A stretch of 64,000 nucleotides of DNA from Saccharicrinis fermentans DSM 9555 = JCM 21142 (GTDB lineage Bacteria; Bacteroidota; Bacteroidia; Bacteroidales; Marinilabiliaceae), in assembly GCF_000517085.1 (NCBI RefSeq), contig NZ_KI912107.1, positions 2,663,980-2,727,979 on the forward strand. The letters are read 5' to 3'. Below are positions 63,691 to 64,000 of this stretch, in pieces. Both the position numbers and the translations under genes were made by a program. The notes under the pieces were generated by a model. It saw only the letters and a list, made by a program, of their open reading frames with translations, had not been told where the DNA came from and did no database searches. The first letter of the stretch is position 1. Every line of letters begins with the position of its first letter.

Positions 63691-64000
63691 TCATTGGGTA
63701 ATACAATAATCGTTTTTATAAATGGATGACTTAATCAGTTCTCCTTCTTCATCGTAAAAATACCATCGACCTTCTTTTTTCCCATTCACCAGCTGTCCCT
63801 TTTCTTTTAGTACACCACTGGTAGAATAAAAATCTACATAATTACCAGTGCCCTGTTTAAATAAAGAGATCCCTAACGTATCGCCTTGATTATTAAATAC
63901 ACAGTATTTACCATCCAAAAGACCATTAATATAGTTCATGTTTTTAATATGAATTAAAGCTATTTCACTCTCAAAAGATCGATGCTCAATCCAAAGACCT
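63691..64000 (-). CDS. Secreted MORN-repeat-like protein, type B, copy 2 (5' part beyond window)
   Basis: The frame is open from the stop at 63691 to the window edge (GLWIEHRSFESEIALIHIKNMNYINGLLDG...), matching the C-terminal 100 residues of the copy at 62088. The start lies outside the window, so the methionine at 63939 is internal. Confidence 0.75.
   Translation of the reverse strand, partial: GLWIEHRSFESEIALIHIKNMNYINGLLDGKYCVFNNQGDTLGISLFKQGTGNYVDFYSTSGVLKEKGQLVNGKKEGRWYFYDEEGELIKSSIYKNDYCITQ

Noticed and set aside
61246-64000. Antitoxins of a toxin-antitoxin system
   Set aside because: YwqK-type annotation is by repeat similarity only; these proteins have signal peptides and no toxin gene is adjacent.

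Overview
The window looks like a chromosomal segment of an anaerobic or facultative, probably marine or sediment-dwelling member of the Bacteroidota (a Marinilabiliales-like organism is my best guess). The reasons are Bacteroidota-type promoters (TTTG, about 19 bp, TAnnTTTG), an UpxY-type NusG paralogue opening a polysaccharide locus, TonB-dependent and carboxypeptidase-regulatory-like outer-membrane proteins, class I (iron-sulfur) fumarase and ferredoxin-fused MinD-type ATPases. The base composition is AT-rich. I saw no rRNA or tRNA gene, CRISPR array, transposase or phage gene.

Layout. 0-9 kb is mostly housekeeping: galT with a divergently placed operator shared with its neighbouring GntR regulator, a HAD phosphatase, an aspartate aminotransferase, and a DUF7935-Wzc tyrosine kinase-MurB operon. 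9-14.2 kb (minus strand) holds a thioesterase and a cofactor-type cluster: two MinD/ferredoxin ATPases, a DUF89 protein, two NifX-like proteins and a DUF134 regulator split by an in-frame TAG. 14-26 kb has a MATE exporter, a cell-surface protein, an rRNA methyltransferase, serB, a DUF255 thioredoxin protein and a TonB-type receptor. 26-33 kb is repeat-rich and holds only a short-chain dehydrogenase and fumarase.

33-60 kb is a surface polysaccharide locus: UpxY antiterminator, APS kinase, ABC exporter (Wzm/Wzt), sulfotransferase, about ten glycosyltransferases, O-acyltransferases, a sugar-nucleotide epimerase, an O-antigen polymerase and a nucleotidyltransferase. APS kinase plus sulfotransferase suggests a sulfated product. 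Base composition drops inside wzt, at the join between the ATPase and the sugar-binding domain, which marks the left edge of the variable serotype region. The window ends in an alternating A-B-A-B tandem array of secreted MORN-repeat proteins.

The most unusual content is repetitive. A modular dispersed repeat with at least 13 core copies fills most intergenic gaps. Two of its modules are hairpins whose stems change in a compensatory way between copies, and one of them (about 112 bp) has both a filled and an empty site in this window. A 143-bp element with terminal inverted repeats occurs twice. Inside the polysaccharide locus, three small-protein genes (two PD-(D/E)XK-type GxxExxY proteins and one four-helix-bundle protein) are each embedded in their own short-period repeat tract; one is bracketed by exact 71-bp direct repeats. 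The same period-8 repeat grammar also appears inside a glycosyltransferase coding sequence.
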